From Mycobacterium cookii (GTDB lineage: Bacteria > Actinomycetota > Actinomycetes > Mycobacteriales > Mycobacteriaceae), in contig NZ_AP022569.1 of the NCBI RefSeq assembly GCF_010727945.1, positions 4,092,001-4,156,000 on the forward strand: a stretch of 64,000 nt of DNA. The letters run 5' to 3'. The notes below the pieces were generated by a model, which saw only the letters and a list, made by a program, of their open reading frames with translations, did no database searches and was not told where the DNA came from. Position 1 is the stretch's first letter, and every line of letters begins with the position of its first letter. Shown piece after piece: positions 22,814 to 34,600 of the stretch. The position numbers were made by a program, and so were the translations under genes.

Positions 22814-23683
22814 TCAACCGATTTGAGCAATCCGAGGCATCAACTCGTCCCCGTAGCGCTTCACGAAGCCTGCGGGGTCCGGGTTGCCCGGGAACGGGCC
22901 TACGTTGATCATCTGGACACCGAGCCCGGCCAAACCTTCGACCGTCTTCAGGTATCCATCGACGTCGTCGAATGGATCGACGAACAGTCCGACCGTCTTC
23001 TGGATCTCGGTGACGTCGCGACCCACAGTATCGCAATGTCTTTGCAGCACACCAATTTTGTGGGCGACCACGTCGGCGTCGTAGTCGGTTGAATTCCACA
23101 CGTCGGCGTACTGTGCGACCATCCGAAGCGTCTTCTTCTCACCACCGCCACCGATCAGGATCGGCGGCCGGCGAATCGGCTGCGGCTGACAGATCGTCTC
23201 GGCCAGTTGATGGTGCTTTCCCTGGTAAGCGCCGTTGTTGTCGCTCCACATCTGCTGACAGATCTGCAGCGTCTCTTCGAGCATTTCGAAGCGCTCGCTC
23301 AACGGCGGATAGGGAACGCCGAGGGCCAGGTGTTCCCGCTCATACCAGGCGGCTCCGATGCCCAGCATCGACCGGCCCTGCGAGAGCACATCGAGTGTCG
23401 TCACCGTCTTGGCCAGTACACCTGGATACCGATAGGTGACACCGGTGACCATCAATGTCAACGTGATGCTGGTGGTCCGGCCGGCCAGGTAACCGAGCGA
23501 CGTGTAGCCCTCCAAGAACGGATCCTCGGCGCGCCCAACGTTTTCCATCTGGAAGAAATGATCCGCCAGGGTGAACATCGTGGCGCCGATCTCCTCGGCG
23601 GCCGTCGCGGTCGACAGCAGGGTCGGCGCCAGATTCGCGGGGTCACCCGGTAAAAAGTCGATGTAGTGAATGCCAACTTCCAT
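22814..23683 (-). CDS. LLM-class F420-dependent oxidoreductase
   Basis: 289 residues from ATG 23683 (GAAGGAG eight bases upstream); the open frame further upstream is not coding. It belongs to the luciferase-like TIM-barrel family, here the F420-type: LADHFFQMENVG near residue 40, LMVTGVTYRYPGVLAKTVTTLD near 77, GRSMLGIGAAWYEREH near 103, and PILIGGGGEKKTLRMVAQYAD near 175. The likely cofactor is reduced F420; the substrate is unknown. It is 14 bases downstream of a MarR gene, so both are probably controlled from the operator at 24151-24180. Confidence 0.88.
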   Translation of the reverse strand: MEVGIHYIDFLPGDPANLAPTLLSTATAAEEIGATMFTLADHFFQMENVGRAEDPFLEGYTSLGYLAGRTTSITLTLMVTGVTYRYPGVLAKTVTTLDVLSQGRSMLGIGAAWYEREHLALGVPYPPLSERFEMLEETLQICQQMWSDNNGAYQGKHHQLAETICQPQPIRRPPILIGGGGEKKTLRMVAQYADVWNSTDYDADVVAHKIGVLQRHCDTVGRDVTEIQKTVGLFVDPFDDVDGYLKTVEGLAGLGVQMINVGPFPGNPDPAGFVKRYGDELMPRIAQIG

Positions 23684-23697
23684 TGCACGCTCCTTCG

Positions 23698-24132
23698 TCA
23701 GTCGGTCAAACGCTGGAGCAGCGCCAACGCATCGTTGATGACGCGGCGTTCTCGCTCCGTATAGCGTTCGTGTATGGCACGGGCCAGCCATTCCTCGCGG
23801 ATCTGGCGGTCGCTTTCAGCGCGCCGGCGGCCCGCGGCGGTCAGCGAAATCACCTGCCGCCGACCGTCATCAGGGTCGGGTGCGCGCCGGATGAGGCCGT
23901 GCTGGTCGAGGCCGGTCAGGATGGCGGCCATCGACTGCGGCCGCACTCGCTCCGCCGCGGCCAATGCGCTCGCCGACGATGCGCCCTCTTTCCACAACCG
24001 GGTGAGCACCGCGGTCTGCGATGGTGTCAGTCCGCCGCCGACCTCGACTTCCTTGAGCTGACGGCGTAATCGGCTGAACATCACCCGTAGATCCCGGGCC
24101 GCTGCGGCTGCCGACTCGCTGATCCCGTCCAC
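23698..24132 (-). CDS. MarR-family transcription regulator
   Basis: 144 residues from a GTG at 24132. The winged helix is evident: LTPSQTAVLTRLW near 36, ALAAAERVRPQSMAAILTGLDQHGLI as the recognition region, RRAPDPDDGRRQVISLT as the wing. A helical dimerisation tail ends in NDALALLQRL. A 30-base palindrome begins 18 bases upstream of the start and is the probable operator. It heads a two-gene operon with the F420-type oxidoreductase, suggesting ligand-responsive control of a redox or detoxification enzyme. Confidence 0.9.
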   Translation of the reverse strand: MDGISESAAAAARDLRVMFSRLRRQLKEVEVGGGLTPSQTAVLTRLWKEGASSASALAAAERVRPQSMAAILTGLDQHGLIRRAPDPDDGRRQVISLTAAGRRRAESDRQIREEWLARAIHERYTERERRVINDALALLQRLTD

Positions 24133-24150
24133 GTCGCCAACGGTACACCC

Positions 24151-24180
24151 GACAGTTCAAACTGTACAGTTGAAACTGTC
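24151..24180. promoter_or_regulatory. Probable MarR operator palindrome
   Basis: GACAGTTCAAACTGT immediately followed by ACAGTTGAAACTGTC forms an almost perfect 30-base palindrome; only the two bases inside each CAA/TGA step break symmetry. Each half is itself an ACAGTT/AACTGT inverted pair. It lies 18 bases before the MarR start, where a repressor would cover the promoter. Confidence 0.85.
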
Positions 24181-24221
24181 TAAATTAGGCGCAGCCAAGG
24201 GTGGTTGGGGGGTGATGCGGT

Positions 24222-24494
24222 TCAGCGGGAGGAGTGCCGGACGGCGTTTCCGCCCAGATAGGCGAGGTATCCGATCAAACCGACCGTCGCGAAGCTGCGG
24301 GTCTGCTTGCTGCTGAAGCCAAGCCCCAGCACGGTTTCGATGCTGCCGTTGGTGTAGACGTGCTGACGTGTGTTGCGCGGAAACGCAGACTTGGTGATCG
24401 GCTCGAAGAGTCGCGGGCTGGTGAAGTGCGACAGCCCGGCGCCGGCCAACGCCAAACCGGTGTATCGCGCGACGCGGTTACTCTTGCGAGACAT
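24222..24494 (-). CDS. Small membrane protein, possibly DoxX-like
   Basis: 90 residues. Hydrophobic stretches occur near residues 10-25 (YTGLALAGAGLSHF) and 68-85 (FATVGLIGYLAYLGG). The central LFEPITKSAFPRNTRQHVYTNGSIETVLGLG recalls the core of DoxX-type proteins (helix, Pro-rich turn, G-x-x-E), but it is shorter than full DoxX. The start lies nine bases downstream of the monooxygenase stop with GGAGCG between, so it belongs to that operon. Function unknown. Confidence 0.6.
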   Translation of the reverse strand: MSRKSNRVARYTGLALAGAGLSHFTSPRLFEPITKSAFPRNTRQHVYTNGSIETVLGLGFSSKQTRSFATVGLIGYLAYLGGNAVRHSSR

Positions 24495-24503
24495 GTTCGC
24501 TCC

Positions 24504-25994
24504 TTAGCTGATCGCGTAGTCGCTCAGCGGAAAATTCGACGCTTCTTCGATTGCGGTCGAGGTGGCCATCGGACGCAGCAGCGAGGGCTCGCCGCTGGGA
24601 TTGAAATAGTAGGACCGTGACGAGGCGCAGTTACCGAGGATCCACAGCGAATCACCGAGCAGTTCGGTCATTCGGTCGAGGTAGTGCGCGTTGGCCTCTT
24701 CGGTTACTTCGAAGGTATCGGCGCCGCGCCGCTTGACCTCGGTGAAAAGCCGGTCCATCAGCCGCATCTGGTACTCCATGGTGTTGAAGAAGTTCAACCC
24801 CAAGAAAGCGAATGGGCTGGCCAGGCTGAGGTAGTTCGGGAAGTACGGCATCGATACGCCTTGATAGGCCTGGAATCGCGTTTCACGCCACCACTTTCCG
24901 AGGTTGCGCCCGTCCCGTCCGATGACCTCGATGGCCGGGAAGTTGGCTTCCCAGAGGTCGAATCCGGTGGCCAGCACCAGCGTGTCGATCTCGGTTTTGG
25001 TTCCGTCGGCGTTGACGATGCCGTCGGCCTCGATGCGCTCGATGCCGTCGGCCTGCAGGTGCACGTGCGGTTTGGTGAAGGTGCGGAAATATGTGTTGGA
25101 GAACGTCGGGCGCTTGCAGCCGATGTCGTAGTCGGGGGTGAGCTTGCGGCGGAGTTCTTTGTCACGGATCGCCACAAACTGGTTGATCTTGCACAGATCC
25201 ATCGCAGAGATATTGAGCCGCCGGAACAGCGGAACGCGGTATCGCACCAAGCCGATGGTGATCATCAACTCGTAGATGGTGTCGGTGACCGCGCGGATCG
25301 TCCGCTGGGTCCACGGTAAGCGAGCGAAGAGCCGCTTGGCCCCGTCGGAGAACCGCAGATCGATCTTCGGTGCCACCCAGATCGGGGTGCGCTGGTAGAC
25401 GGTGAGATCGGCGGCCTTCTCCGCGAGCTTCGGAATCAGCTGCACCGCCGTCGCGCCCGTTCCGATGATCCCGATCCGCTTGCCCGTCGGGTCGAAGTCG
25501 TCCTCCCAATCGGTGGTGTGGATGACCTTGCCATCGAAGGTGGTGATTCCCGGGATGTCGGGTGTCTTCGGCTGGGACAGGAAGCCGGTGGCGGTGATCA
25601 GGTAGCGCGCCGACACCACGTCGCCACCGGCCAGCGCCACCTGCCAGTGCCGGGTCTCGTCGTCCCAGCGGGCGCTTTCCACGACCGTGTTGAACCGCAT
25701 GTGCCGGCGCACGTCGTACTTGTCGGCCACCCCGGCGGCGTACTGCTTGATCTCCGGTCCAGGGGTGAACAACCGTGACCAGTTCGGGTTCGGTTCGAAG
25801 AAGTACGAGTAGGTGGTGGTGGGAACGTCGACGGCCAAACCCGGATAGTGGTTGACGTGCCAGGTTCCGCCGAGGTCGTCCTCACGGTCAAGGATGACGA
25901 AGTCGTCGATCCCGAGGCGCTTGAGCTGAATCGCCGCGCCGATACCCCCGAAGCCGGCCCCGACGACGAGGGCCTCGAAGTGCTCCGAATTCAT
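24504..25994 (-). CDS. Flavin-containing monooxygenase (Baeyer-Villiger/EthA-like)
   Basis: 496 residues from ATG 25994; the upstream open frame covers the MerR gene in antisense and is excluded. FAD-binding VGAGFGGIGAA is at residues 11-21, and the NADPH-binding GIIGTGATAVQLIP near 175. Between them TFDGKVIHTTDWED gives the FxGxxxHxxxW fingerprint of class B monooxygenases, with Glu-Asp where Pro is usual. C-terminal ATGFDLWEANFP is also typical. It probably inserts oxygen into a ketone or heteroatom compound. It is followed by the small DoxX-like gene. Confidence 0.9.
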   Translation of the reverse strand: MNSEHFEALVVGAGFGGIGAAIQLKRLGIDDFVILDREDDLGGTWHVNHYPGLAVDVPTTTYSYFFEPNPNWSRLFTPGPEIKQYAAGVADKYDVRRHMRFNTVVESARWDDETRHWQVALAGGDVVSARYLITATGFLSQPKTPDIPGITTFDGKVIHTTDWEDDFDPTGKRIGIIGTGATAVQLIPKLAEKAADLTVYQRTPIWVAPKIDLRFSDGAKRLFARLPWTQRTIRAVTDTIYELMITIGLVRYRVPLFRRLNISAMDLCKINQFVAIRDKELRRKLTPDYDIGCKRPTFSNTYFRTFTKPHVHLQADGIERIEADGIVNADGTKTEIDTLVLATGFDLWEANFPAIEVIGRDGRNLGKWWRETRFQAYQGVSMPYFPNYLSLASPFAFLGLNFFNTMEYQMRLMDRLFTEVKRRGADTFEVTEEANAHYLDRMTELLGDSLWILGNCASSRSYYFNPSGEPSLLRPMATSTAIEEASNFPLSDYAIS

Positions 25995-26046
25995 GGACAG
26001 ACAATATACGCGGTACCCCTGGTACTGGTAACTCGCAGGGCCGACC

Positions 26047-26379
26047 TCAGTTCGATGGAGTTTTCTTCGCCGCCTTGCCGCTCGTGGCGCGCTTGTCGGC
26101 AAGCAACGCGGCGTTGTCGTCCTGCAGGTCGAGAATGCGCGCGATGCCCGCGAGATTGACGCCGGCAGAGAGCAATTCGCTGATTCGGCGTAGGCGCGCC
26201 AGGTCGTCGGCGCTGTAGAGGCGCGTCCCGCCGTCACTACGGGTCGGGCTGAGCAACCCGTGGCGCTCATAGAGGCGAAGTGACTGCACGGCGACGCCGG
26301 ACAGCTCGGCGGCTACCGAGATGCCGTAGACCCCCTGGCTCGCACCTGGCGTGCCCGGGGTTTCGGGTAGGTCGGTCAT
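26047..26379 (-). CDS. MerR/HspR-like regulator
   Basis: 110 residues from ATG 26379 (AAGGATGAG about nine bases upstream); an ATG three codons earlier (26388) is too close to the ribosome-binding site. Residues 15-80 are a MerR helix-turn-helix: YGISVAAELSGVAVQSLRLYE, RHGLLSPTRSDGGTRLYS, then DLARLRRISELLSAGVNLAGI. There is no Cys-rich effector domain, and the tail is Lys-rich (KAAKKTPSN), as in HspR proteins. It diverges from the hsp18 gene and probably represses it through the palindrome at 26458-26475. Confidence 0.85.
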   Translation of the reverse strand: MTDLPETPGTPGASQGVYGISVAAELSGVAVQSLRLYERHGLLSPTRSDGGTRLYSADDLARLRRISELLSAGVNLAGIARILDLQDDNAALLADKRATSGKAAKKTPSN

Positions 26380-26424
26380 CGAACTCATCCTTGCTAGGAA
26401 GTACAGGAAATCTTTGTATCACAC

Positions 26425-26453
26425 TTGCGTCATTATGTTCGAGATGCTATATC
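26425..26453 (+). promoter_or_regulatory. Probable promoter of hsp18
   Basis: TTGCGT (26425-26430), a 17-base spacer and TATATC (26448-26453) resemble a sigma-70/SigA-type promoter. The expected transcription start falls in or next to the CTGTGTCA palindrome just downstream. Inferred from spacing and sequence only. Confidence 0.55.
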
Positions 26454-26457
26454 AAAT

Positions 26458-26475
26458 CTGTGTCAACTGACACAG
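26458..26475. promoter_or_regulatory. Palindromic operator between MerR gene and hsp18
   Basis: CTGTGTCA-AC-TGACACAG is a perfect 8-base inverted repeat with a two-base centre. It sits about five bases after the proposed -10 box of hsp18 and 49 bases before its ATG. It differs from the CTTGAGT-type HAIR box of classical HspR, so the MerR-like protein may have its own specificity. Confidence 0.75.
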
Positions 26476-26523
26476 GTTATGAATGACATCCTACAGAGGA
26501 TTGGAGAGTCAGAGGTGACCACC

Positions 26524-26958
26524 ATGCTGATGCGTACCGACCCGTTCCGTGAGCTGGACCGCTTCGCCCACCAGGCGCTGGGTACCGCCGCTCGCCCGGC
26601 GGTGATGCCGATGGACGCGTGGCGTGAAGGCGACGTGTTCTACGTCGAGTTCGACCTGCCGGGCATCGACCAGGACTCACTGGACCTCGACATCGAGCGC
26701 AACGTGGTGACCGTGCGTGCTCAACGCCCGGCGGTCGACCCGAACCGCGAGATGCTGGCGACCGAACGCCCGCGCGGAGTGTTCAGCCGTCAACTGGTCC
26801 TCGGTGAGAACCTCGACACCGACCGGATCGAGGCTTCTTACCAGAAAGGCGTGCTGCGGCTGCGCATTCCGGTGGCCGAGAAGGCCAAGCCCCGCAAGAT
26901 CGCCATCGGCCATGGCGAAGAACACCAAGCGCTCAATCGCGAGGTGGTCAACGCCTGA
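26524..26958 (+). CDS. hsp18: Hsp20 small heat-shock protein, 18 kDa antigen
   Basis: 144 residues from ATG 26524 (GAGGT seven bases upstream; a GTG at 26515 is a less likely start). The sequence follows the M. leprae 18 kDa antigen closely: [40 protein letters not shown], then [19 protein letters not shown] and [15 protein letters not shown]. The alpha-crystallin domain covers about residues 28-125. The protein is an ATP-independent holdase forming oligomers under stress. It is controlled by the adjacent operator and probably by the divergent MerR-like protein. Confidence 0.95.
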   Translation: MLMRTDPFRELDRFAHQALGTAARPAVMPMDAWREGDVFYVEFDLPGIDQDSLDLDIERNVVTVRAQRPAVDPNREMLATERPRGVFSRQLVLGENLDTDRIEASYQKGVLRLRIPVAEKAKPRKIAIGHGEEHQALNREVVNA

Positions 26959-26997
26959 ACGCGGAGGTGGGCAGCGGCACAGTGACGCGGCGTCATC

Positions 26998-27204
26998 GTG
27001 CCGCCGTCCACCGCCTGCCCGTCTGTGCAGATCGTTGGAAGGAGATCGGCGTGCCATCCCCGTCGCAGGTACGTCCGTCCGGCGTGTTCACCTCACTTGG
27101 CCGACATCGTCCAGCAAGGTTCGACACCGAAAGAGGTGTACGCCGCGGTCTGCGTCGCGGCGGACGTCGTTGGGGATCGCAGCCGGCAATCCAACGTCGG
27201 GTGA
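26998..27204 (+). pseudogene. Possible remnant of a GAF-ANTAR-type regulator gene
   Basis: In one plus-strand frame the peptide HLADIVQQGSTPKEVYAAVC, then VAADVVG, ends at a stop at 27204. It recalls the N-terminus of mycobacterial GAF-ANTAR regulators (LADxxxxGSTPKEVYAAVCxAAxxLV). The rest of the GAF and the ANTAR domains are missing, and the frame before it looks random. A GGAAGGAG site precedes a GTG in another frame (27051), so a frameshift may separate start and body. Probably a decayed fragment between hsp18 and the hydrolase gene. Confidence 0.35.
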
Positions 27205-27205
27205 A

Positions 27206-27828
27206 CTAACCGCGGCCGAGCAGGCGCATCGCCGCGGCCACCGCCAAGGCGGGCACATCGAGCGTCTTCGAGCCCAGATCGTGTCGTGCACCGGCGATCT
27301 CGACGATCTGGGTCGGCGCGGGAATCAACCCGGCGGCAGCGAACACCTCTTCGGGACTGCCGAACGGGTCGGCCGTGCCGTGGGTGAACACCGTCGGTAC
27401 CGCGATGTCGGGCAGGTGCTCGATGCGAAGGCGCTCGGGCTTACCCGGCGGATGCACCGGATAGGAGAACAGCGTCAGCACGTCGACGTGTACCTCCTTG
27501 GCGGCCACCACCATCGACGTCAGCCGGCCACCGTAGGAGTGGCCGCCGGCGATCAGCGGTCCGTCGGCCAGCCCGCGGCACACGGCGATGGCCTCGACGA
27601 TGCCGGCCCGGTCGGTGGCGGCCGACCCGGACGGCGGCCCCTTGGGACGTCGTCGGCGATATGGCAGGTTGTAGCGGACGGCGAGCCAGCCGTGCCGGGC
27701 CCACTCGTCGCAAAGCCGTTGCAGCAAGGGCGAATCCCGGTTGCCGCCCGCCCCGTGTGTCAGCACGACGACACCGGCCGGTGTGTCGTCGGGTTCGTGG
27801 GCGATCCCCCCGATGTCGTCGAGGTTGT

Positions 27829-27832
<4 letters not shown>
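27206..27832 (-). CDS. Alpha/beta-hydrolase (Rv0421c-type)
   Basis: 208 residues from GTG 27832, which overlaps the thiD stop by four bases (GTGA); the upstream frame is shadow of thiD. The fold is a small dienelactone-hydrolase-like alpha/beta-hydrolase: VVLTHGAGGNRDSP near residue 22 (oxyanion region), GGHSYGGRLTS near 93 with the nucleophile Ser, FTHGTADPFGS near 145 (Asp) and GARHDL near 180 (His). The substrate is unknown. It is the last gene of the thiC-thiD operon, as in M. tuberculosis. Confidence 0.85.
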
Positions 27833-30380
<2,548 letters not shown>

Positions 30381-30485
30381 TGTTTTTTCGTTGCGCTCCC
30401 CACGCTAGCGCAGCCGCGGCATCGCGTACGTCTAAGCGGGCAGGACCTGACCGATCGGTGGGCAACCTGTGCCATCGGTGGAAAG

Positions 30486-31190
30486 ATGACAACCGTGCGC
30501 GAGGCCGCCGATACCCGGATTGGCGCCGACGCTCTGCCTGCCCGGTGGCCCGAGGCCGCGGGAGACGACGGGGGCGTCGGTGCCTTCCGTTTCTGGTTTG
30601 TCGGTCAACGCTGGGAATGGTCCGACGAGGTGGCGCGGATGCACGGCTATGAGCCCGGCACCGTCGAGCCGACGACGGAGCTGTTGATGTCGCACAAGCA
30701 CCCCGATGACCGTCGGCACGTCCAGGATCAGCTCGACCAGGCGTTGCTGTCCAAAACCTCAATTTCCAGCCGGCACCGGTTCGTCGACACCGCGGGCAAG
30801 GTGCACGACGCGATGGTGCTGGCCGACCGGATGTATGACGACTCCGGCGCGGTGGTGGGTACGTCCGGTTACTACGTCGACCTGACCGCGACGTTCGTCG
30901 AGACCCGCCAGGTAGCCCTCGACGAGGCGCTGCCCGACCTGTTCGAGGCGCGGGCGGTGATCGAGCAGGCCAAAGGCATCCTGATGGCTGTCTACCGGGT
31001 CAGTGCCGAACAGGCCTTCGGTGTGCTGCGGTGGCGGTCGCAGGAAACCAACACCAAGCTGCGGTCGTTGGCCAAGCAGCTCATCGCCGAAGTCTCAACT
31101 CTGCCAGCAGCATCGGCTGAAGTGCAGGCCGCGTTCGACCACCTTCTGCTGACCGTGCACCAACGTATTCCGGGTGAATCCACCGCCTAG
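30486..31190 (+). CDS. PAS-ANTAR antitermination regulator
   Basis: 234 residues from ATG 30486. Residues 35-140 are a PAS fold (FRFWFVGQRWEWSDEVARMHGY, SHKHPDDRRHVQDQL, GTSGYYVDLTATFVE). Residues 150-205 are an ANTAR RNA-binding domain (LFEARAVIEQAKGILMAVYR, SAEQAFGVLRWRSQETNTKLR). ANTAR proteins bind paired hexaloop RNA hairpins and prevent termination or affect translation. It is transcribed divergently from the thiC riboswitch and precedes the STAS/kinase/STAS cluster by 115 bases, so it may be part of the same signalling locus. Confidence 0.9.
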   Translation: MTTVREAADTRIGADALPARWPEAAGDDGGVGAFRFWFVGQRWEWSDEVARMHGYEPGTVEPTTELLMSHKHPDDRRHVQDQLDQALLSKTSISSRHRFVDTAGKVHDAMVLADRMYDDSGAVVGTSGYYVDLTATFVETRQVALDEALPDLFEARAVIEQAKGILMAVYRVSAEQAFGVLRWRSQETNTKLRSLAKQLIAEVSTLPAASAEVQAAFDHLLLTVHQRIPGESTA

Positions 31191-31305
31191 GCCTGCTGCC
31201 GACTAGGCTCGTCACAGCAACGGATGGCGCTGCCGTCCCGCGGCCTGGACCTGGACCCGTGGTCTGAGGGTGAATGGTTTGAGTGCACCGAAGCGGGTGA
31301 ACGCG

Positions 31306-31677
31306 ATGGAACTGTTGGTGGTCGACTCCGAGGTTCGACCCGACGCCGTACTGGTTCACGCCAGGGGCGAGATCGATTCCAGTACCTCGGGCGAGCTCAG
31401 GTCACAACTGGAAACCGCGCTGCAGCAGGCCGGGGGCCAGCAGTCACGATTGCTCGTCATCGATCTACAGCACGTGACGTATTTCGGGAGCGCGGGATTG
31501 AACGCGATTCTCGACTGCCACAAGCAGGGCCTTCGAGCCGGGACATCGGTACGGCTGGTCGCGGATAACGATCTTGTGGTCCGTCCGATCGAGGTGACGA
31601 ATCTCGACGCTCTGCTCGAGCTGTATCCCACGTTGCCGGACGCACTGGAAGGCCGCGATTCCGGGCAGGAGTCGTGA
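31306..31677 (+). CDS. STAS-domain anti-sigma factor antagonist (first copy)
   Basis: 123 residues from ATG 31306; a GTG at 31270 would add 12 residues. It is a single STAS domain: ARGEIDSSTSGELRSQLETA near 19, LLVIDLQHVTYFGSAGLNAI near 49-68. Ser 62 in GSAG sits where SpoIIAA/RsbV-type antagonists are phosphorylated by an RsbW-type kinase and dephosphorylated by a SpoIIE/PP2C phosphatase. Both activities are encoded by the next gene, whose GTG overlaps this stop by four bases. Confidence 0.9.
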   Translation: MELLVVDSEVRPDAVLVHARGEIDSSTSGELRSQLETALQQAGGQQSRLLVIDLQHVTYFGSAGLNAILDCHKQGLRAGTSVRLVADNDLVVRPIEVTNLDALLELYPTLPDALEGRDSGQES

Positions 31678-34600
31678 GCGGCCAGCAACGCCCCGGCTGG
31701 CCGGCCGACCCAAAGGATCTGCCGCCTGATCTGGCTGCCGCTGTCGCGCTCGGTGGCGAAATGGGTCGCCGTTTCGCCGAGTTCGACTGGACGGCACATC
31801 CCTTGGGGCCGCCGATGGCCTGGGCGACGGAAGTGCGCTCGGCGGTGGCGCTGGTTTTGACGTCGCGGTTTCCGACGGTGTTATGGCTGGACAGCGAGGA
31901 ATTGTTCCTGGTCTACAACGACGCGTACATCCCGATCCTGGACGACCGGCATCCGGTGGCGTTGGGCCAGCGTGGGCAATACGCCTGGTGGGATGTCTGG
32001 GAGTCGGTCAAGCCGATGGTGCGCAGCGTCATCGCCACCGGCGAAGCGACCTGGTCCTACGACCTGAGGTTGCCGATGATGACCGCAGGCCGGCGCCGGG
32101 AACGGTTCTTTACCTTCACCTACAGCCCGCTGATCGGGAAGGACGGTCAGACGTTCGGCATCTTCTGTCCGTCATTTGAGACCACTGACCGTGTGTTGAG
32201 CGAGCGTCGGCTGCACCTGCTGAACGCGGTGGCCTCCGCAGTGCTCGACACCAACACGCTCGACGATGCGGCCGGGGCGGCGGTGGCGGCGTGCGCCGAC
32301 CAGCCCGATGTGCCGTTCGTCGCGGCGTATATCGGTGATCCGGAGACCGGCGACGTCACGTTGCGTGCGGCCACGCCCGCGGTGCGGCCCCTGCTACCGC
32401 TGTCGCTGGCGACGCTGACCAAGTCGGAGCCGAAGCCGCGGACGCGCGCGACGATGCACGTCGTCGAGAACGTCGCAGCGATGATCGACGGCATCGACGA
32501 CGTGCTGGCCGGCGACTGTCCGGATCAGGCGCTGCTGCTGCCGCTGGGTGAGGGTCCGGTCGCCGGAGCTCTGCTGGTCGCAACCAGTCCGCTTGCCGTG
32601 CTCGACGAGCAGTACATCGGCTTCTGCCAATTGCTGGCCGACCAGCTGTCCTCGGCGATGGCGTCGGCGGTGTCCTACGAGCAGCAGCGGCAGCGGGCGG
32701 ATGCACTCGCCGAACTGGACCATGCCAAGACCGCGTTCCTGACCAATGTGAGCCACGAGTTTCGCACTCCGCTCACTCTCTTGCTCGGCCCGCTCGACGA
32801 CGCGCTGTCGGACAGCGCCCCGGACAGCACGTTGTCGAATCAGCTGAGTACGGCCAGGCGTAACGCGGGACGGCTACAGCGGCTGGTGGATGCGTTGCTG
32901 GACTTCTCCCGCATCGAAGCCGGTCGTGCCACCGCCAGCTTGATCTGCACCGATGTCGGAGCTCTGACGTCGCACATCGCGGCGCCGTTCTCCGAACTCT
33001 GCGAGCGCGCCGGCCTCGAATTGGTGCTGGACTGCCACCCGGCGGTAGCCGACGTCGACCCGGGCATGTGGGAAACCATCATTCTCAATGTGTTGTCCAA
33101 CGCGGTGAAATACACCTTGACAGGCTCGGTCACCGTCACGACGCACAGCGATACGGCCTTCTGCCACATCACCATTCGCGACACTGGTGTCGGCATCGCC
33201 GCGGCCGATCTGGAAAGACTCGGCGAACGCTTCTTCCGCGCCGACAGCGCGCACGGCCGCAGCGTCGAAGGCACCGGCATCGGACTGTCGTTGGTGCAGG
33301 GACTCGTCGAGTTGCAGCAGGGGACCGTCGAATTCCACAGCCAACTCGGCCGCGGCACCGCCGTCACCATCCGGCTGCCTCGATCGGCGCGCGGCAAGCC
33401 GGTCGAGCATTCGCCCGCCGGGCTGCTGGACAACCCGTACGTCGTCGAAGCCGGCCAGTGGGCGCTGGCGCGCCCCGCCCAGGCGGAGGGCGAAGCGCCG
33501 GTGGCCGACGACCGTGAGCTGGTGTTGGTCGCCGACGACAACGCTGACATGCGAGCGCATCTGGAGCGGGTGCTGTCACCTCGCTGGCGGACCGTCCTGG
33601 TTGCCGACGGGCAGGAGGGCATCGAGACCGCCCGCAGACTTCGTCCGGACGTGATCGTGACCGACGTGATGATGCCCCGCCTCGACGGTTTCGAGTTCAT
33701 CGCGGCCATCCGCGCCGACCCGAAACTGGCGGCCACGCCGGTGCTCATGCTGAGTGCGCGGGCGGGCGCGGAGGCGATCAGCGAGGGCTACTCGGGTGGC
33801 GCCGACGATTATCTGCCGAAGCCGTTCACCTCGAGTGACCTGATCGATCGCGTGGCCGCACGGCTGTCGGCGGTCGCCCGCGAACGTGCCACCCGGCAGA
33901 CCAGCGACGCGCAGGCGCAGATGGATCTCGACTTCGCGAAGCTCGACGCCGCCCTGCAGTCAGCCGACTCCGGCGCGGCGATCGCCACGGCGTTGCAGGG
34001 CTGTTCGTTCGCTTCGGGTGATGCCCCGGTCATCTGCCTGGGTGTACTCGACTCCGACGGCAAGAACATCCGATTCGAGTACGGCGATCCGGTACCGGGG
34101 GAAATGCGCGACCGCTACCACGTCGCTTCGATGAACACCCCGATCGTTCCCGTCGACGTCATCAAAACCGGTCAACCGATGATCATCACCGACACGCTGA
34201 GTCTGAGCTCGCGTTATCGACACGTGGTGAACGAGACTGTCGACGTGGTCCGGGCGTGTATCAGCCAGCCGTTGCGCGGGATGGACGGCCGGGTGATCGG
34301 CTCGCTCGGGATGCTCTGGCCGACAACGCGGGAATTCGATCCTGCCGAACTCGATTGGGCGGCAAGGATTGCCAAGCTGACCCAGTCGGCGCTCGACGGG
34401 CTTCGCAATGTGCAGCGCGAACATCGGATCGCCGTCGACTTCCAGGACCACCTGCTCGACCTCGACCGCGGCTCCACCGCGGCGGTGGTCGCGGCGGTCT
34501 ATCAGCCCGGTGGCGAGGCGATGCGGGTCGGCGGCGACTGGTATCTCGTTGTGCCGCTGAAGGAACCGGGCCAAGTTGCGGTATCGGTGGGCGACGTGGT

